A stretch of DNA of 64,000 nt from Labilithrix luteola (lineage in GTDB: Bacteria > Myxococcota_A > Polyangia > Polyangiales > Polyangiaceae), in contig NZ_CP012333.1 of the NCBI RefSeq assembly GCF_001263205.1, positions 6,128,501-6,192,500 on the forward strand, read 5' to 3'. Under the pieces are notes generated by a model, which was not told the origin of the DNA, made no database searches, and was given only the letters and a program-made list of their open reading frames with translations. The position numbers and the translations under genes were made by a program. Positions 8,466-16,559 of this stretch are shown one piece after another. The number at the start of each line of letters is the position of its first letter. The first letter of the stretch is position 1.

Positions 8466-9689
8466 ATGGCCATCAAGCTCCCCATCTTCATGGATTACCA
8501 CTCGACGACGCCGGTCGATCCGCGCGTCCTCGAGGAGATGCTGCCGTACTTCACCGAGAAGTTCGGCAATGCGGCGAGCCGCAGCCACCAATTCGGTTGG
8601 ACGGCGGAAGAAGCGGTCGACTACGCGCGTGAACGCATCGCGAAGCTGATCAACGCGCAGAGCGAGAAGGAGATCGTCTTCACCTCCGGCGCGACCGAGT
8701 CGAACAACCTCGCGCTGAAGGGCGTCGCCGAGTTCTACAAGGACAAGGGCGACCACATCATCACGACGGTCACCGAGCACAAGGCCATCCTCGACACGTG
8801 CAAGCGTCTCGAGAAGGAAGGCTTCCGCATCACGTTCCTCGGCGTCGGCAAAGACGGCCGCGTCGACCCGGAAGACGTCCGCAAGGCCATCACCGACAAG
8901 ACGATCCTCGTGAGCGTCATGCTCGCCAACAACGAGATCGGCACCGTCCAGCCCCTCGAAGAGATCGGCAAGATCACGCGCGAGAAGGGCGTGCTCTTCC
9001 ACTCGGACGCGGTGCAGGGCGTCGGCAAGGTGGAGTTCGACGTCCAGAAGATGAACGTCGACCTCGCCAGCATCACCGCACACAAGATGTACGGCCCCAA
9101 GGGCATCGGCGCGCTCTTCGTTCGCCGCAGCAAGCCCCGCGTGCGCCTCGCCGCCCAGATGGACGGCGGCGGCCACGAGCGCGGCATGCGTTCGGGCACG
9201 CTCAACGTCCCGAGCATCGTCGGCTTCGGCAAGGCCGCCGAGATCATGATGAAGGAAGGCAAGGAGGAGGGCGTTCGCCTCCTCGCGCTCCGCGAGCGCC
9301 TTCGCACCCGCATCATGAACGCGCTCGAAGAGGTCTACGTCAACGGCTCGATGGAGCACCGCCTCCCCGGCAACTTGAACATCTCGTTCAACTTCGTCGA
9401 AGGCGAAGCCATGATGATGGCCATCAAAGACGTCGCCGTCAGCTCCGGCTCGGCGTGCACGTCGGCGAGCCTCGAGCCCAGCTACGTCCTTCGCGCACTC
9501 GGCGCGTCCGACGAGCTCGCGCACTCGAGCATCCGTTTCGGTCTCGGTCGCTTCACGACCGAAGAAGAGGTCGACTACGTGGCCGACCTCGTGATCGGCA
9601 AGGTCAAGCACCTGCGTGACATGTCGCCGCTCTACGAGATGCACAAGGAAGGCATCGACCTGAAGAGCGTCGCCTGGGTCGCGCACTAG
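8466..9689 (+). CDS. iscS: Cysteine desulfurase IscS
   Basis: 407 residues. This PLP-dependent enzyme converts cysteine to alanine plus a persulfide for Fe-S assembly. The N-terminus has the DYHSTTPVDPRV motif. The PLP-binding lysine sits in ASITAHKMYGPKG, and the catalytic cysteine in the loop VSSGSACTSASLEPSYVL, the long mobile loop typical of group I (IscS/NifS) enzymes rather than SufS. It is encoded in the isc operon and is expected to work with IscU and CyaY in the cytosol. A weak AAAGAGAG lies upstream of the ATG. A 276-base gap with repeats separates it from iscU. Confidence 0.97.
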   Translation: MAIKLPIFMDYHSTTPVDPRVLEEMLPYFTEKFGNAASRSHQFGWTAEEAVDYARERIAKLINAQSEKEIVFTSGATESNNLALKGVAEFYKDKGDHIITTVTEHKAILDTCKRLEKEGFRITFLGVGKDGRVDPEDVRKAITDKTILVSVMLANNEIGTVQPLEEIGKITREKGVLFHSDAVQGVGKVEFDVQKMNVDLASITAHKMYGPKGIGALFVRRSKPRVRLAAQMDGGGHERGMRSGTLNVPSIVGFGKAAEIMMKEGKEEGVRLLALRERLRTRIMNALEEVYVNGSMEHRLPGNLNISFNFVEGEAMMMAIKDVAVSSGSACTSASLEPSYVLRALGASDELAHSSIRFGLGRFTTEEEVDYVADLVIGKVKHLRDMSPLYEMHKEGIDLKSVAWVAH

Positions 9690-9696
9690 TCAGGTT

Positions 9697-9733
9697 GGGG
9701 GCTTGCAGCCCCCTCGAAACCTCCGGTTTCGAG
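9697..9733. repeat. Twin abutting hairpins, copy 1 of a REP-like element
   Basis: Stem 1 is GGGGCT (9698-9703) with AGCCCC (9707-9712) and loop TGC. Stem 2 follows with no gap: CTCGAAACC (9713-9721), loop TCC, GGTTTCGAG (9725-9733), then a C-rich tail. The same two-hairpin layout recurs at 13758-13797, with a different but still self-complementary stem 1. It lies just after the iscS stop and may also help terminate or stabilise transcripts. Confidence 0.85.
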
Positions 9734-9770
9734 CCTCCCCCCGCTCTCCTTCGCACGAACGTCTCTGCTT

Positions 9771-9898
9771 CAGCGCTTCACAGGTCACTACCTCCGACGA
9801 GTTCAGCGTTTCCCTGTAGCGCTTCGCAAGTTCCTCCCCGACGAGTTCAGCGTTTCCGCCCTGCAGCGCTTCGCACGTTCCCACCCCGACGGTTTCCC
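9771..9898 (+). repeat. About 44-bp imperfect tandem repeat between iscS and iscU
   Basis: Three imperfect units lie in the iscS-iscU gap. The core CGACGAGTTCAGCGTTTCC is identical at 9795-9813 and 9839-9857 (44 bases apart). A shortened third copy, CGACGGTTTCC, starts at 9887. Each core is preceded by a version of GCAGCGCTTCGCACGTTCC. No protein-coding frame is conserved across the units. Function unknown. Confidence 0.75.
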
Positions 9899-9965
9899 AA
9901 GTCTGCTCGAGAATCGTGCCCGCTGGGGTCACCCCAAATTCCGTAGCTAGAAGAAAAGGCAAGTC

Positions 9966-10364
9966 ATGGCGTACAGCGACAAGGTCATCGACCACGCAGA
10001 GAACCCGCGCAACGTCGGCACGCTCGACAAGGACGACCCCACGGTCGGCACCGGTCTCGTCGGCGCGCCTGCGTGCGGTGACGTGATGCGTCTGCAGATC
10101 AAGGTCAGCGACGACGGCGTCATCGAAGACGCAAAGTTCAAGACCTTCGGCTGCGGCTCGGCCATCGCGTCCTCCTCCCTCGCGACCGAGTGGATCAAGG
10201 GCAAGAAGGTCGAAGAGGCCGAGTCCATCAAGAACTCGGACATCGTCAACGAGCTCAACCTCCCGCCGGTCAAGATTCACTGCTCCGTGCTCGCCGAGGA
10301 CGCCATCAAGAGCGCCATCGCCGACTACCGCGCGAAGCAGGCGGCCAAGCGCGCCGCGGAGTGA
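9966..10364 (+). CDS. iscU: Fe-S cluster scaffold IscU
   Basis: 132 residues, the usual IscU length. All three cluster-ligand cysteines are present, in GAPACGDVMRL, FKTFGCGSAIASSS and KIHCSVLAEDA. The LPPVK motif recognised by the Hsp70 HscA lies just before the third cysteine. IscU accepts sulfur from IscS and holds the nascent [2Fe-2S] cluster until HscA/HscB release it. The presence of hscA and hscB downstream agrees with this. AAGG lies upstream of the ATG. iscA follows 42 bases later. Confidence 0.97.
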   Translation: MAYSDKVIDHAENPRNVGTLDKDDPTVGTGLVGAPACGDVMRLQIKVSDDGVIEDAKFKTFGCGSAIASSSLATEWIKGKKVEEAESIKNSDIVNELNLPPVKIHCSVLAEDAIKSAIADYRAKQAAKRAAE

Positions 10365-10406
10365 TCGGAAAGCATCGAAGTCTTCGAAGAGCCCAGTGGT
10401 GAAGTC

Positions 10407-10802
10407 ATGAGTACCAGCCCTGCCAACATCCAAGAGCCGAAAGCCGAGTCGAAGAAGCTCGGCATCGTCATCGCGCAGGGAGCGGTCGACGCGATCGGTG
10501 TGCAGATCAAGAAGCGCAACGTTCCGGATACGGCCTTGCGCGTCGGCATCCGCGGCGGTGGCTGCTCGGGTTTCTCCTACGTGATCGAGTTCCACGATGG
10601 CGCCCCGCAAGCCCGTGACGTCGTTTACGACCTCGTGGCGAGCGACGGTTCGCCCGTCCGCGTCGTCGTGGACAAGAAGAGCCTGCTCTACCTGAACGGC
10701 TCGACGCTCGAGTGGGAGAAGACCCTGATGCGCCAGGGCTTCAAGTTCGTGAACCCGAACGAGACGGCGAGCTGCGGCTGCGGCACGTCGTTCACGGTCT
10801 GA
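10407..10802 (+). CDS. iscA: A-type iron-sulfur carrier IscA
   Basis: 131 residues, slightly longer than E. coli IscA (107) because of an N-terminal extension of about 20 residues. It has the A-type carrier signature: GGGCSGFSY in the middle and SCGCGTSF at the C-terminus, giving the three conserved cysteines. It receives clusters from IscU and passes them to apo-enzymes. The position between iscU and hscB matches the classical isc order. The sequence alone does not exclude the ErpA or HesB name, but the operon context favours IscA. Confidence 0.93.
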   Translation: MSTSPANIQEPKAESKKLGIVIAQGAVDAIGVQIKKRNVPDTALRVGIRGGGCSGFSYVIEFHDGAPQARDVVYDLVASDGSPVRVVVDKKSLLYLNGSTLEWEKTLMRQGFKFVNPNETASCGCGTSFTV

Positions 10803-10906
10803 CCGGTCTGGCTTACGCCGTCACGCACGGGCTCACGCCTCTTAGTTTGCAAACTGCATGTCTCTGAAACGCCGCTCTCGTGAGCGAGTGTTCGTGAGCT
10901 ATTCCG

Positions 10907-11452
10907 ATGGATCCGTTCGCCCTGCTCGGCGCTCCGCGCCGGTTCGATCTCGACCTCTCGGTGCTTGAAAAGACGCACCGCGAGCTGTCGCGCGCGCTGC
11001 ACCCGGACAAGTTCGCCCAGGCGAGCGCGAGCGAGCGGCGTGCGGCGCTCGAGAAGGCTGCCAACGTCAACGAGGCGTGGCGCATCGTCCGTGACCCCAT
11101 CCGTCGTGCGGAGGCGCTGTTCACGGTCGCCGGCATCAAGGTCGGCGAGACCAATGAACCGAAAGCCAGTCCCGCGTTCTTGATGGATGTGCTCGAGGAG
11201 CGCGAGGCGCTGGCCGAGGCGCGCACGGCCAAGAACATGGCGAAGGTGCGGTCGCTCGGCGAGAAGATGGAGGGCCGCTCGAAAGAAGCGGAGCGCAAGC
11301 TCGCTCGCGGCATCGAAACCGCATTCGCCGGCCGCGAGGAAACTCCGGACCGCGCAACGCTCGAAACGGTCTTGCCGGTGCTCGGCGAGCTCAGGTTCTA
11401 CAAGCGCTTCCTCGACGAGGTGAGCGCGATCGAGGAGGAAGAAGCTTCATGA
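10907..11452 (+). CDS. hscB: Co-chaperone HscB (J-domain)
   Basis: 181 residues. The N-terminal J-domain carries the HPDK motif (RALHPDKFAQ) that triggers the Hsp70 ATPase. The C-terminal three-helix domain, which binds IscU, follows from about residue 95. It partners HscA in cluster release from IscU. Its stop overlaps the hscA start in an ATGA, which suggests translational coupling. The start ATG follows a weak ribosome site. Confidence 0.94.
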   Translation: MDPFALLGAPRRFDLDLSVLEKTHRELSRALHPDKFAQASASERRAALEKAANVNEAWRIVRDPIRRAEALFTVAGIKVGETNEPKASPAFLMDVLEEREALAEARTAKNMAKVRSLGEKMEGRSKEAERKLARGIETAFAGREETPDRATLETVLPVLGELRFYKRFLDEVSAIEEEEAS

Positions 11453-13383
11453 CCTCGCTGCTCGAGATTTTCGATCCGAAGGCGCCGCCGCGCGCGATCG
11501 GGATCGATCTCGGAACCACCAATTCGCTCGTGGCTTACGTGAAGAACGAGCGGCCCACGGCGATCCAGGATTGCGACGGTCGCGCGCTCCTTCCCAGCGT
11601 CGTTCATTACGGTGCGGCGGGTGAGGTCGTCGTCGGCGAGAACGCTGCGCGCCGCGCCGCCGAGAGCCCGCGCGAGACGATCGTGAGCGTGAAGCGCTTC
11701 ATGGGGCGCGGCGCTGACGACCCCGAGACGGCGCGTCTCGGTCCCTACGCATTCTCCATCCCGAAGGCGGGCGAGCCGAACGTCGTTCGCTTCGACGTTC
11801 GCGGCAAGGCCATCACGCCGGTCGAAGTGAGCGCCGAGATCCTGCGCGCCCTCAAGCGCCTCGCGGAAGACGAGCTGCGCAGCGTCGGCGGCGCCGTCAT
11901 CACCGTCCCTGCGTACTTCGACGATGCGCAGCGCCAGGCCACGAAGGACGCAGGGCGCCTCGCGGGACTCGAAGTCCTCCGCCTCATCAACGAGCCCACG
12001 GCCGCCGCTCTCGCGTACGGCCTCGAGAAGAAGCAGAACGGCAAGTTCGCGGTCTACGACCTCGGCGGCGGCACGTTCGACATCACCATCCTCGTTCTCG
12101 ACAACGGCGTGTTCCAGGTTCGTTCGACCGGCGGCGACAGTGCGCTCGGTGGTGACGACATGGATCGCGCGCTCGCCGAGGAGATCTTCGCGAAGACCGG
12201 TCGCGATCCGAAGACGGCGTCGCCGGGCGAAGTGCGCGTCGTCCTCGACGTGGCTCGTCGCGTGAAGCACGGCCTGACCGGAGCGCAGGAAGTCGAAGTC
12301 GAGAACCCCTTCGGCAAGGAGCCGAAGAGCGTCGTCATCACGCGTGCCCGTTTCGACGAGCTCGTCGAACCGCTCCTCGCGCGAACGGGCGTCGCGTGTC
12401 GTCGCGCTCTCAAAGACGCCGAGATCAAGCCCGGCGAGCTCGACGGCGTCATCCTCGTAGGCGGCTCGACGCGTGTGCCCGCGGTTCGCAGTTACGTGGC
12501 GAAGCTCTTCGGCAAGGAGCCCCTCGGCGACATCGATCCCGATCAGGTCGTCGCGCTCGGGGCCGCCGTGCAGGCGAATCTGCTGGCCGGTCACGGCGAC
12601 GTCGAAGACGTGCTGCTCCTCGACGTCATCGCGCTCTCGCTCGGCATCGAAGTCGGCGGTGGCATCGTCGACCGCATCCTTCCGCGCAACACCACCACGC
12701 CTGCTGCGGCGCGCTCGACGTACACCACGCAGGAAGACAACCAGACGGGCTTCGAGATCCACGTCGTGCAGGGCGAGCGCGAGCTCGCGGCCGACTGCCG
12801 GAGCCTCGCCAAGTTCACGCTGCGCGGCATTCCTCCCATGCCCGCGGGCCTCGCGCGCCTCGAGCTCACCTTCCGCGTCGACGCGGACGGCTTGCTCGGC
12901 GTGCATGCCGTCGAAGAAACCACGGGCATCGAGCAGACGGTGAGCGTGAAGCCCTCGTACGGCCTCGACGACGAGACCGTCGAGCAGATGCTCCTCGACG
13001 CCATCGATCACGGCGAAGAAGACCTCGCCGCTCGCCGCCTTGCCGAGGCGCGCCTCGAAGCGCATCGCATCGTCACCTCCACGAGGAAGTCGGTCGTCGC
13101 CGACGCCGACCTGCTCCTCGCCGGCGAGCGCGAAAGCATCGAAGCCGCCGTCGCGAAGCTCGAAGAAGTCGCCAAGGGCGACGACGCGCGGCGCGTCCAG
13201 CTGCACATCGAAGATCTCGACGCGGCCACGAAGGACTTCGCCGGTCGCCGCATGAACCGCGCAATTGCGCAGGCAATCGAAGGACAGAAGCTCGACACCG
13301 TCGAGCAGACCGTCGAGCACGCGAAGGGCATCGAGGCGGCCCACGCGCATGCGCCACTCCCTCCGCCCCCCGCTTCTCGCTAA
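11449..13383 (+). CDS. hscA: Fe-S specialised Hsp70 chaperone HscA
   Basis: 644 residues. The nucleotide-binding domain (to about residue 385) shows GIDLGTTNSLVAY, the phosphate-2 loop VYDLGGGTFDITIL and the adenosine motif VILVGGSTRVPAVR. The substrate-binding domain and helical lid follow. It lacks the long acidic DnaK tail ending EEVD-like, as expected for HscA. With HscB it recognises the LPPVK motif of IscU and drives transfer of the cluster. It starts inside the hscB stop codon, and fdx follows 12 bases after its end. The long open frame on the opposite strand here is a GC-rich shadow. Confidence 0.96.
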   Translation: MTSLLEIFDPKAPPRAIGIDLGTTNSLVAYVKNERPTAIQDCDGRALLPSVVHYGAAGEVVVGENAARRAAESPRETIVSVKRFMGRGADDPETARLGPYAFSIPKAGEPNVVRFDVRGKAITPVEVSAEILRALKRLAEDELRSVGGAVITVPAYFDDAQRQATKDAGRLAGLEVLRLINEPTAAALAYGLEKKQNGKFAVYDLGGGTFDITILVLDNGVFQVRSTGGDSALGGDDMDRALAEEIFAKTGRDPKTASPGEVRVVLDVARRVKHGLTGAQEVEVENPFGKEPKSVVITRARFDELVEPLLARTGVACRRALKDAEIKPGELDGVILVGGSTRVPAVRSYVAKLFGKEPLGDIDPDQVVALGAAVQANLLAGHGDVEDVLLLDVIALSLGIEVGGGIVDRILPRNTTTPAAARSTYTTQEDNQTGFEIHVVQGERELAADCRSLAKFTLRGIPPMPAGLARLELTFRVDADGLLGVHAVEETTGIEQTVSVKPSYGLDDETVEQMLLDAIDHGEEDLAARRLAEARLEAHRIVTSTRKSVVADADLLLAGERESIEAAVAKLEEVAKGDDARRVQLHIEDLDAATKDFAGRRMNRAIAQAIEGQKLDTVEQTVEHAKGIEAAHAHAPLPPPPASR

Positions 13384-13395
13384 GGAGGCCGCACC

Positions 13396-13752
13396 ATGGC
13401 CATCGTTCGCTTCAAAGGCTACGCAGACGTCGAAGTTCCGGTGGGGTCGAGCATCCTCGAGGCTGCTCAGAAGGTCGACGCGCCCGAGGGCTACGCCTGT
13501 GGCGGCGTCTGCGCCTGCTCGACGTGCCACGTCTACGTGACGAAGGGCGCCGAGCTCCTCAGCGACAAGGAAGAGGAAGAGGAAGACATCCTCGACAAGG
13601 CCTTCGACGTGCGGAACTCGTCGCGTCTCGGCTGTCAGTCGAAGATCCTCAAAGACGGCGAGATCGAGGTCGAGATCACGCGCGAGAGCCTCGAAGCCTT
13701 CGAAAACGAGCACCCCGAGCACCGCGGCAAGTACACAAAACGCGCTAGCTGA
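13396..13752 (+). CDS. fdx: ISC-type [2Fe-2S] ferredoxin
   Basis: 118 residues. Cluster ligands lie in CGGVCACSTCHVY, which has the Cys-X5-Cys-X2-Cys spacing plus one extra cysteine, and the fourth in RLGCQ. The acidic stretch EEEEEDILD after the cluster loop is typical of adrenodoxin-like Fdx. It supplies electrons for cluster assembly on IscU. It has a strong ribosome site (AAGGAGG) and is the last gene of the isc run. No iscX is visible. Confidence 0.96.
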   Translation: MAIVRFKGYADVEVPVGSSILEAAQKVDAPEGYACGGVCACSTCHVYVTKGAELLSDKEEEEEDILDKAFDVRNSSRLGCQSKILKDGEIEVEITRESLEAFENEHPEHRGKYTKRAS

Positions 13753-13757
13753 CTCGT

Positions 13758-13797
13758 GGGGACCGTCCCGGTCCCCCTCGAAACCTCCGGTTTCGAG
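13758..13797. repeat. Twin abutting hairpins, copy 2 of a REP-like element
   Basis: Stem 1 is GGGGACCG (13758-13765), loop TCC, CGGTCCCC (13769-13776). Stem 2 follows with no gap: CTCGAAACC (13777-13785), loop TCC, GGTTTCGAG (13789-13797), then a C-run. Stem 2 is identical to copy 1 after iscS, while stem 1 differs but remains paired. It sits 5 bases after the fdx stop. Confidence 0.85.
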
Positions 13798-13905
13798 CCT
13801 CCCCCCCGGCGCCGTTCGGCCTCGTGCTTGCGCACGAGAGGAGACGGGCGGCATCACTCTCGAGGCCTTGCTTGTCTTCGGACTTTGACGAGGTTCTCCG
13901 GTCGC

Positions 13906-13926
13906 CCTCGAGACCTCCGGTTTCGA
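13906..13926. repeat. Single hairpin, copy 3 of the REP-like element
   Basis: CTCGAGACC (13906-13914), loop TCC, GGTTTCGAG (13918-13926). It differs from the other copies by one base, which leaves a G-T wobble in the stem. No first hairpin is clear upstream. It lies 27 bases beyond the end of the convergent NmrA-like gene. Confidence 0.75.
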
Positions 13927-13952
13927 GCTCACCCACGCCTCGTAGGCCAGGA

Positions 13953-14879
13953 CTACGGAGTGCTTGGAAAGAGGGCCTCGAACTTTGCGAGGCCGTGTCG
14001 TGCGAGCCATCTCTCGAACGTCATCAGCTCGGGATGGATCGCACGCAGCGCGGGGATGTCGGCCCGATAGCCTTCGTCGTTGAACCAGCGCACGGCGTTC
14101 ATGAAGCTCTCCGTCCGCGCGTGGTCGGACGCAGGCGCGTCGAGCGCAGGCGCGAAGGTGTCGAGCCCCACGTGCTCGTAGCGAATATCGCGGCCGCTCG
14201 CACGGCTCAGTGCCGCGACGACCTCTGGTCCGGTCAGCGCGTCTCCTGCGATCTCCAGGGCGACGTTCATGAATCGCTCGGGTTGGTCGAACGCGAGCCC
14301 GACGAAGACGGCGACGTCACGAAGGGCGATGAGCTGCTCGCGCGTGTCGGGACGAAGGACGGTGGCGAGCTTGCCGGTCTGTATCCCGAGCCTCGTGCCC
14401 GTGAAGTTTTCCATGAAGGACACGGGGCGGAGAATCGTCGCGGGGAGCGAGAGCGCGCGAATGCGCTCTTCGATGATCCACTTGCTGTCCCAATTACGAA
14501 TTCCCGTCTTACGCTCGGCGCCTCCGACGCTCAGATAGACGAAATGCGAGACGCCCGCGCGCGCGGCAGCTTCGGCGACGTTCGTGCCGAGTCGAATCTC
14601 GTCCTGGGGGCCGTAGCCCGGAGGTGTTCCGGGATATCCCTCGGCGGTCTGGATGCTGACGACGCCGTGAATGCCCCGCATCGCTTGCTGCAGGAAAGGA
14701 GCGTCTTCCATGCTGCCCTCGACGAGCTCCATCCCTGCGCCGAGAAGTGTCTGAGCGGCAGAGCTCTCGCGATTTCGCGTGAGAGCCCGCACGCCGTAGC
14801 CGATGGCGCAGAGCCGCGTCACGACCTCTCGACCTTGGTTGCCGGTCGCTCCGGTGACGAATATCCAACCACGATTCAT
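13953..14879 (-). CDS. NmrA-like NAD(P)-binding protein
   Basis: 308 residues. The N-terminal Rossmann motif VTGATGNQGREVV and the overall layout match NmrA/YtfG-type atypical short-chain dehydrogenases, which bind NAD(P) and act as redox sensors or quinone reductases. No YxxxK catalytic pair is apparent, as is usual for NmrA-like members. The ATG at 14879 has a strong ACGGAGG site 6 bases upstream and is preferred over the longer frame. It is divergent from an AraC-family regulator, which probably controls it. Confidence 0.85.
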   Translation of the reverse strand: MNRGWIFVTGATGNQGREVVTRLCAIGYGVRALTRNRESSAAQTLLGAGMELVEGSMEDAPFLQQAMRGIHGVVSIQTAEGYPGTPPGYGPQDEIRLGTNVAEAAARAGVSHFVYLSVGGAERKTGIRNWDSKWIIEERIRALSLPATILRPVSFMENFTGTRLGIQTGKLATVLRPDTREQLIALRDVAVFVGLAFDQPERFMNVALEIAGDALTGPEVVAALSRASGRDIRYEHVGLDTFAPALDAPASDHARTESFMNAVRWFNDEGYRADIPALRAIHPELMTFERWLARHGLAKFEALFPSTP

Positions 14880-14989
14880 CGAATCCTCCGTAGTGAGCGC
14901 CTCATCGTAGAAGGAAGATCTCGGCCATTGCCGCATGGCGGAGTCCGAGCGTTTGGTCCGATCGTCCAGAAAGGAGACGACACAATCCC

Positions 14990-15910
14990 GTGAGCACGGT
15001 GACGCAAGGACTCGCAGGGGGGCGCGTTCGAGCGCCGATTTACAGCCGACTGGAGGTCGCGGCGCCGTGGGGCGTCCACGGCGAAACCGTCGGCACCCAG
15101 CTTTATGCGGTGACGCGCGGATCCTGCGTGCTCACGACGGCAAGCGACCGCTTCACGCTCGTTCCTGGCGATCTCGCGTTGCTGCGCCGCGGCCTCTCGC
15201 ATGCACTGAACGATCCCTCGTCGATGCGCACCGTCGCTGCTGCCGAGCTCTACGCAAAACGCGGCGACAGGCCATGCGGCGGACTCCATCGCTTCGGCGG
15301 CGACGGTACGGAGGCCACGCTTGGGGCGGCATCCTTCTCCCTCGACGAACGAACCGCTGATCTCCTTCAGACGAGTCTGCCGGACGTGCTGGTCGTCAAG
15401 GCACGAGACGAGGTGACGGCCGACTGGAGGAGATCGACGTTCGAGCTCATCACCTCTGATGTGCATGGTGCACGAGTCGACCCGCTCGTTGCCGCGCACC
15501 TGATCGACGCGCTCTTCCTCGACACGCTCCAGAGTTACGCATCGTCGAACGCGACCGGCGGCTGGCTCCGTGCGCTCGACGAGCCCGGCATCGGCGTCGC
15601 GCTGCGCCTCCTGCACGAGCGCCCTGCTGCGCGCTGGACCGTCGAGGAGCTCGCACGTGCCGCCGCCATGTCACGCTCGTCCTTCGCCGCGCGCTTCACG
15701 TCGGTGATCGGGCTCGCACCGATGACATACCTCGTACGCCACCGCATGCACGTCGCGGCAGAGATGCTGGCGACGGGTAACGTCTCGACGGACGACGCGG
15801 CGAGCGCCGTCGGGTACGAGACGAGCAGCGCTTTCGTGAAAGCCTTCCGGCGTTGGTTCGGCAAGACACCAAGCGAACATCGTCGTCACGCACGCGGCCG
15901 AAGCGGATAG
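14990..15910 (+). CDS. AraC-family transcriptional regulator
   Basis: 306 residues. The N-terminal half is a cupin-like sensor domain (GETVGTQLYAVTRGSCVL...VPGDLALLRRG), of the type found in cupin_6 AraC regulators. The C-terminal 100 residues form the two helix-turn-helix AraC/XylS domain (ELARAAAMSRSSFAARF, then AASAVGYETSSAFVKAFRRWFG). The GTG start is used. It is transcribed away from the NmrA-like gene across a 110-bp shared promoter region, the common layout in which such regulators control the neighbouring oxidoreductase. The effector is not predictable. Confidence 0.9.
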   Translation: MSTVTQGLAGGRVRAPIYSRLEVAAPWGVHGETVGTQLYAVTRGSCVLTTASDRFTLVPGDLALLRRGLSHALNDPSSMRTVAAAELYAKRGDRPCGGLHRFGGDGTEATLGAASFSLDERTADLLQTSLPDVLVVKARDEVTADWRRSTFELITSDVHGARVDPLVAAHLIDALFLDTLQSYASSNATGGWLRALDEPGIGVALRLLHERPAARWTVEELARAAAMSRSSFAARFTSVIGLAPMTYLVRHRMHVAAEMLATGNVSTDDAASAVGYETSSAFVKAFRRWFGKTPSEHRRHARGRSG

Positions 15911-15991
15911 TTGTTCGTGCCAAGCTCGAGCGCGTTCTTTCGGGCGACGCCCGACTTGGCGCGGAAGGGCAGAGGCTCTATGTAGGCGCCG

Positions 15992-16546
15992 ATGGCCCCG
16001 ACCACTGCTTCTGCCGTCTCTAGCCGCGGCGACCGTCCGTTCTGGATCGTGAACGGCGTCGTGTCCGTGGTTGCGCTCGCGATCCTCGCGTACCTGCTGC
16101 TCCTGCGCCGTGGGTCGGGCGATCCCTCGAGCCTCGCGTTCATGCCGGCCGTGAATGCCTCGTTCAACGGTTTGGCGGCCATCCTTTTGGTGCTCGCCGT
16201 GCGGGCGATCAAGAACAAGCAGGTGTCGACGCACCAGAAGCTGATGCTCGGAGCGTTCGCATCGAGCACGTTCTTCCTGGTCGGCTACCTCGCCTACCAC
16301 TACGTGCACGGCGACACGAAGTACCCGGGCACGGGCGGTGTGCGCGTGGCGTATCTGCTCATGCTCGCGAGCCACGTGATCTTGTCGATCCCGGTCGTGC
16401 CGCTCTGCCTCGCGGCGTTCTATTTCGCCTTCCGGCGCCGCTTCGACACGCACAAGAAGATCACGAAGTTCCTCTTCCCGATCTGGCTCTACGTGTCGGT
16501 GACGGGCGTGCTCGTCTTCTTGATGCTTCGCAGCGCGTACGGCTGA
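15992..16546 (+). CDS. DUF420 family membrane protein
   Basis: 184 residues with five predicted membrane helices and short loops. The second and third helices carry Asn, His and Tyr residues, including FNGLAAILL and LAYHYVHGDTKY, the conserved features of DUF420. Relatives such as YozB/CtaM in Firmicutes are linked to cytochrome oxidase maturation. No oxidase gene is seen in this window, so the role here is open. It starts at the ATG at 15992, with no strong ribosome site. Confidence 0.85.
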   Translation: MAPTTASAVSSRGDRPFWIVNGVVSVVALAILAYLLLLRRGSGDPSSLAFMPAVNASFNGLAAILLVLAVRAIKNKQVSTHQKLMLGAFASSTFFLVGYLAYHYVHGDTKYPGTGGVRVAYLLMLASHVILSIPVVPLCLAAFYFAFRRRFDTHKKITKFLFPIWLYVSVTGVLVFLMLRSAYG

Positions 16547-16559
16547 AGACTCGCCCGGC

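Noticed and set aside
11398..14010. 870-residue open frame on the minus strand across hscA
   Set aside because: It lies opposite hscA and its neighbours, has the biased composition of a GC-rich shadow and no recognisable domain.
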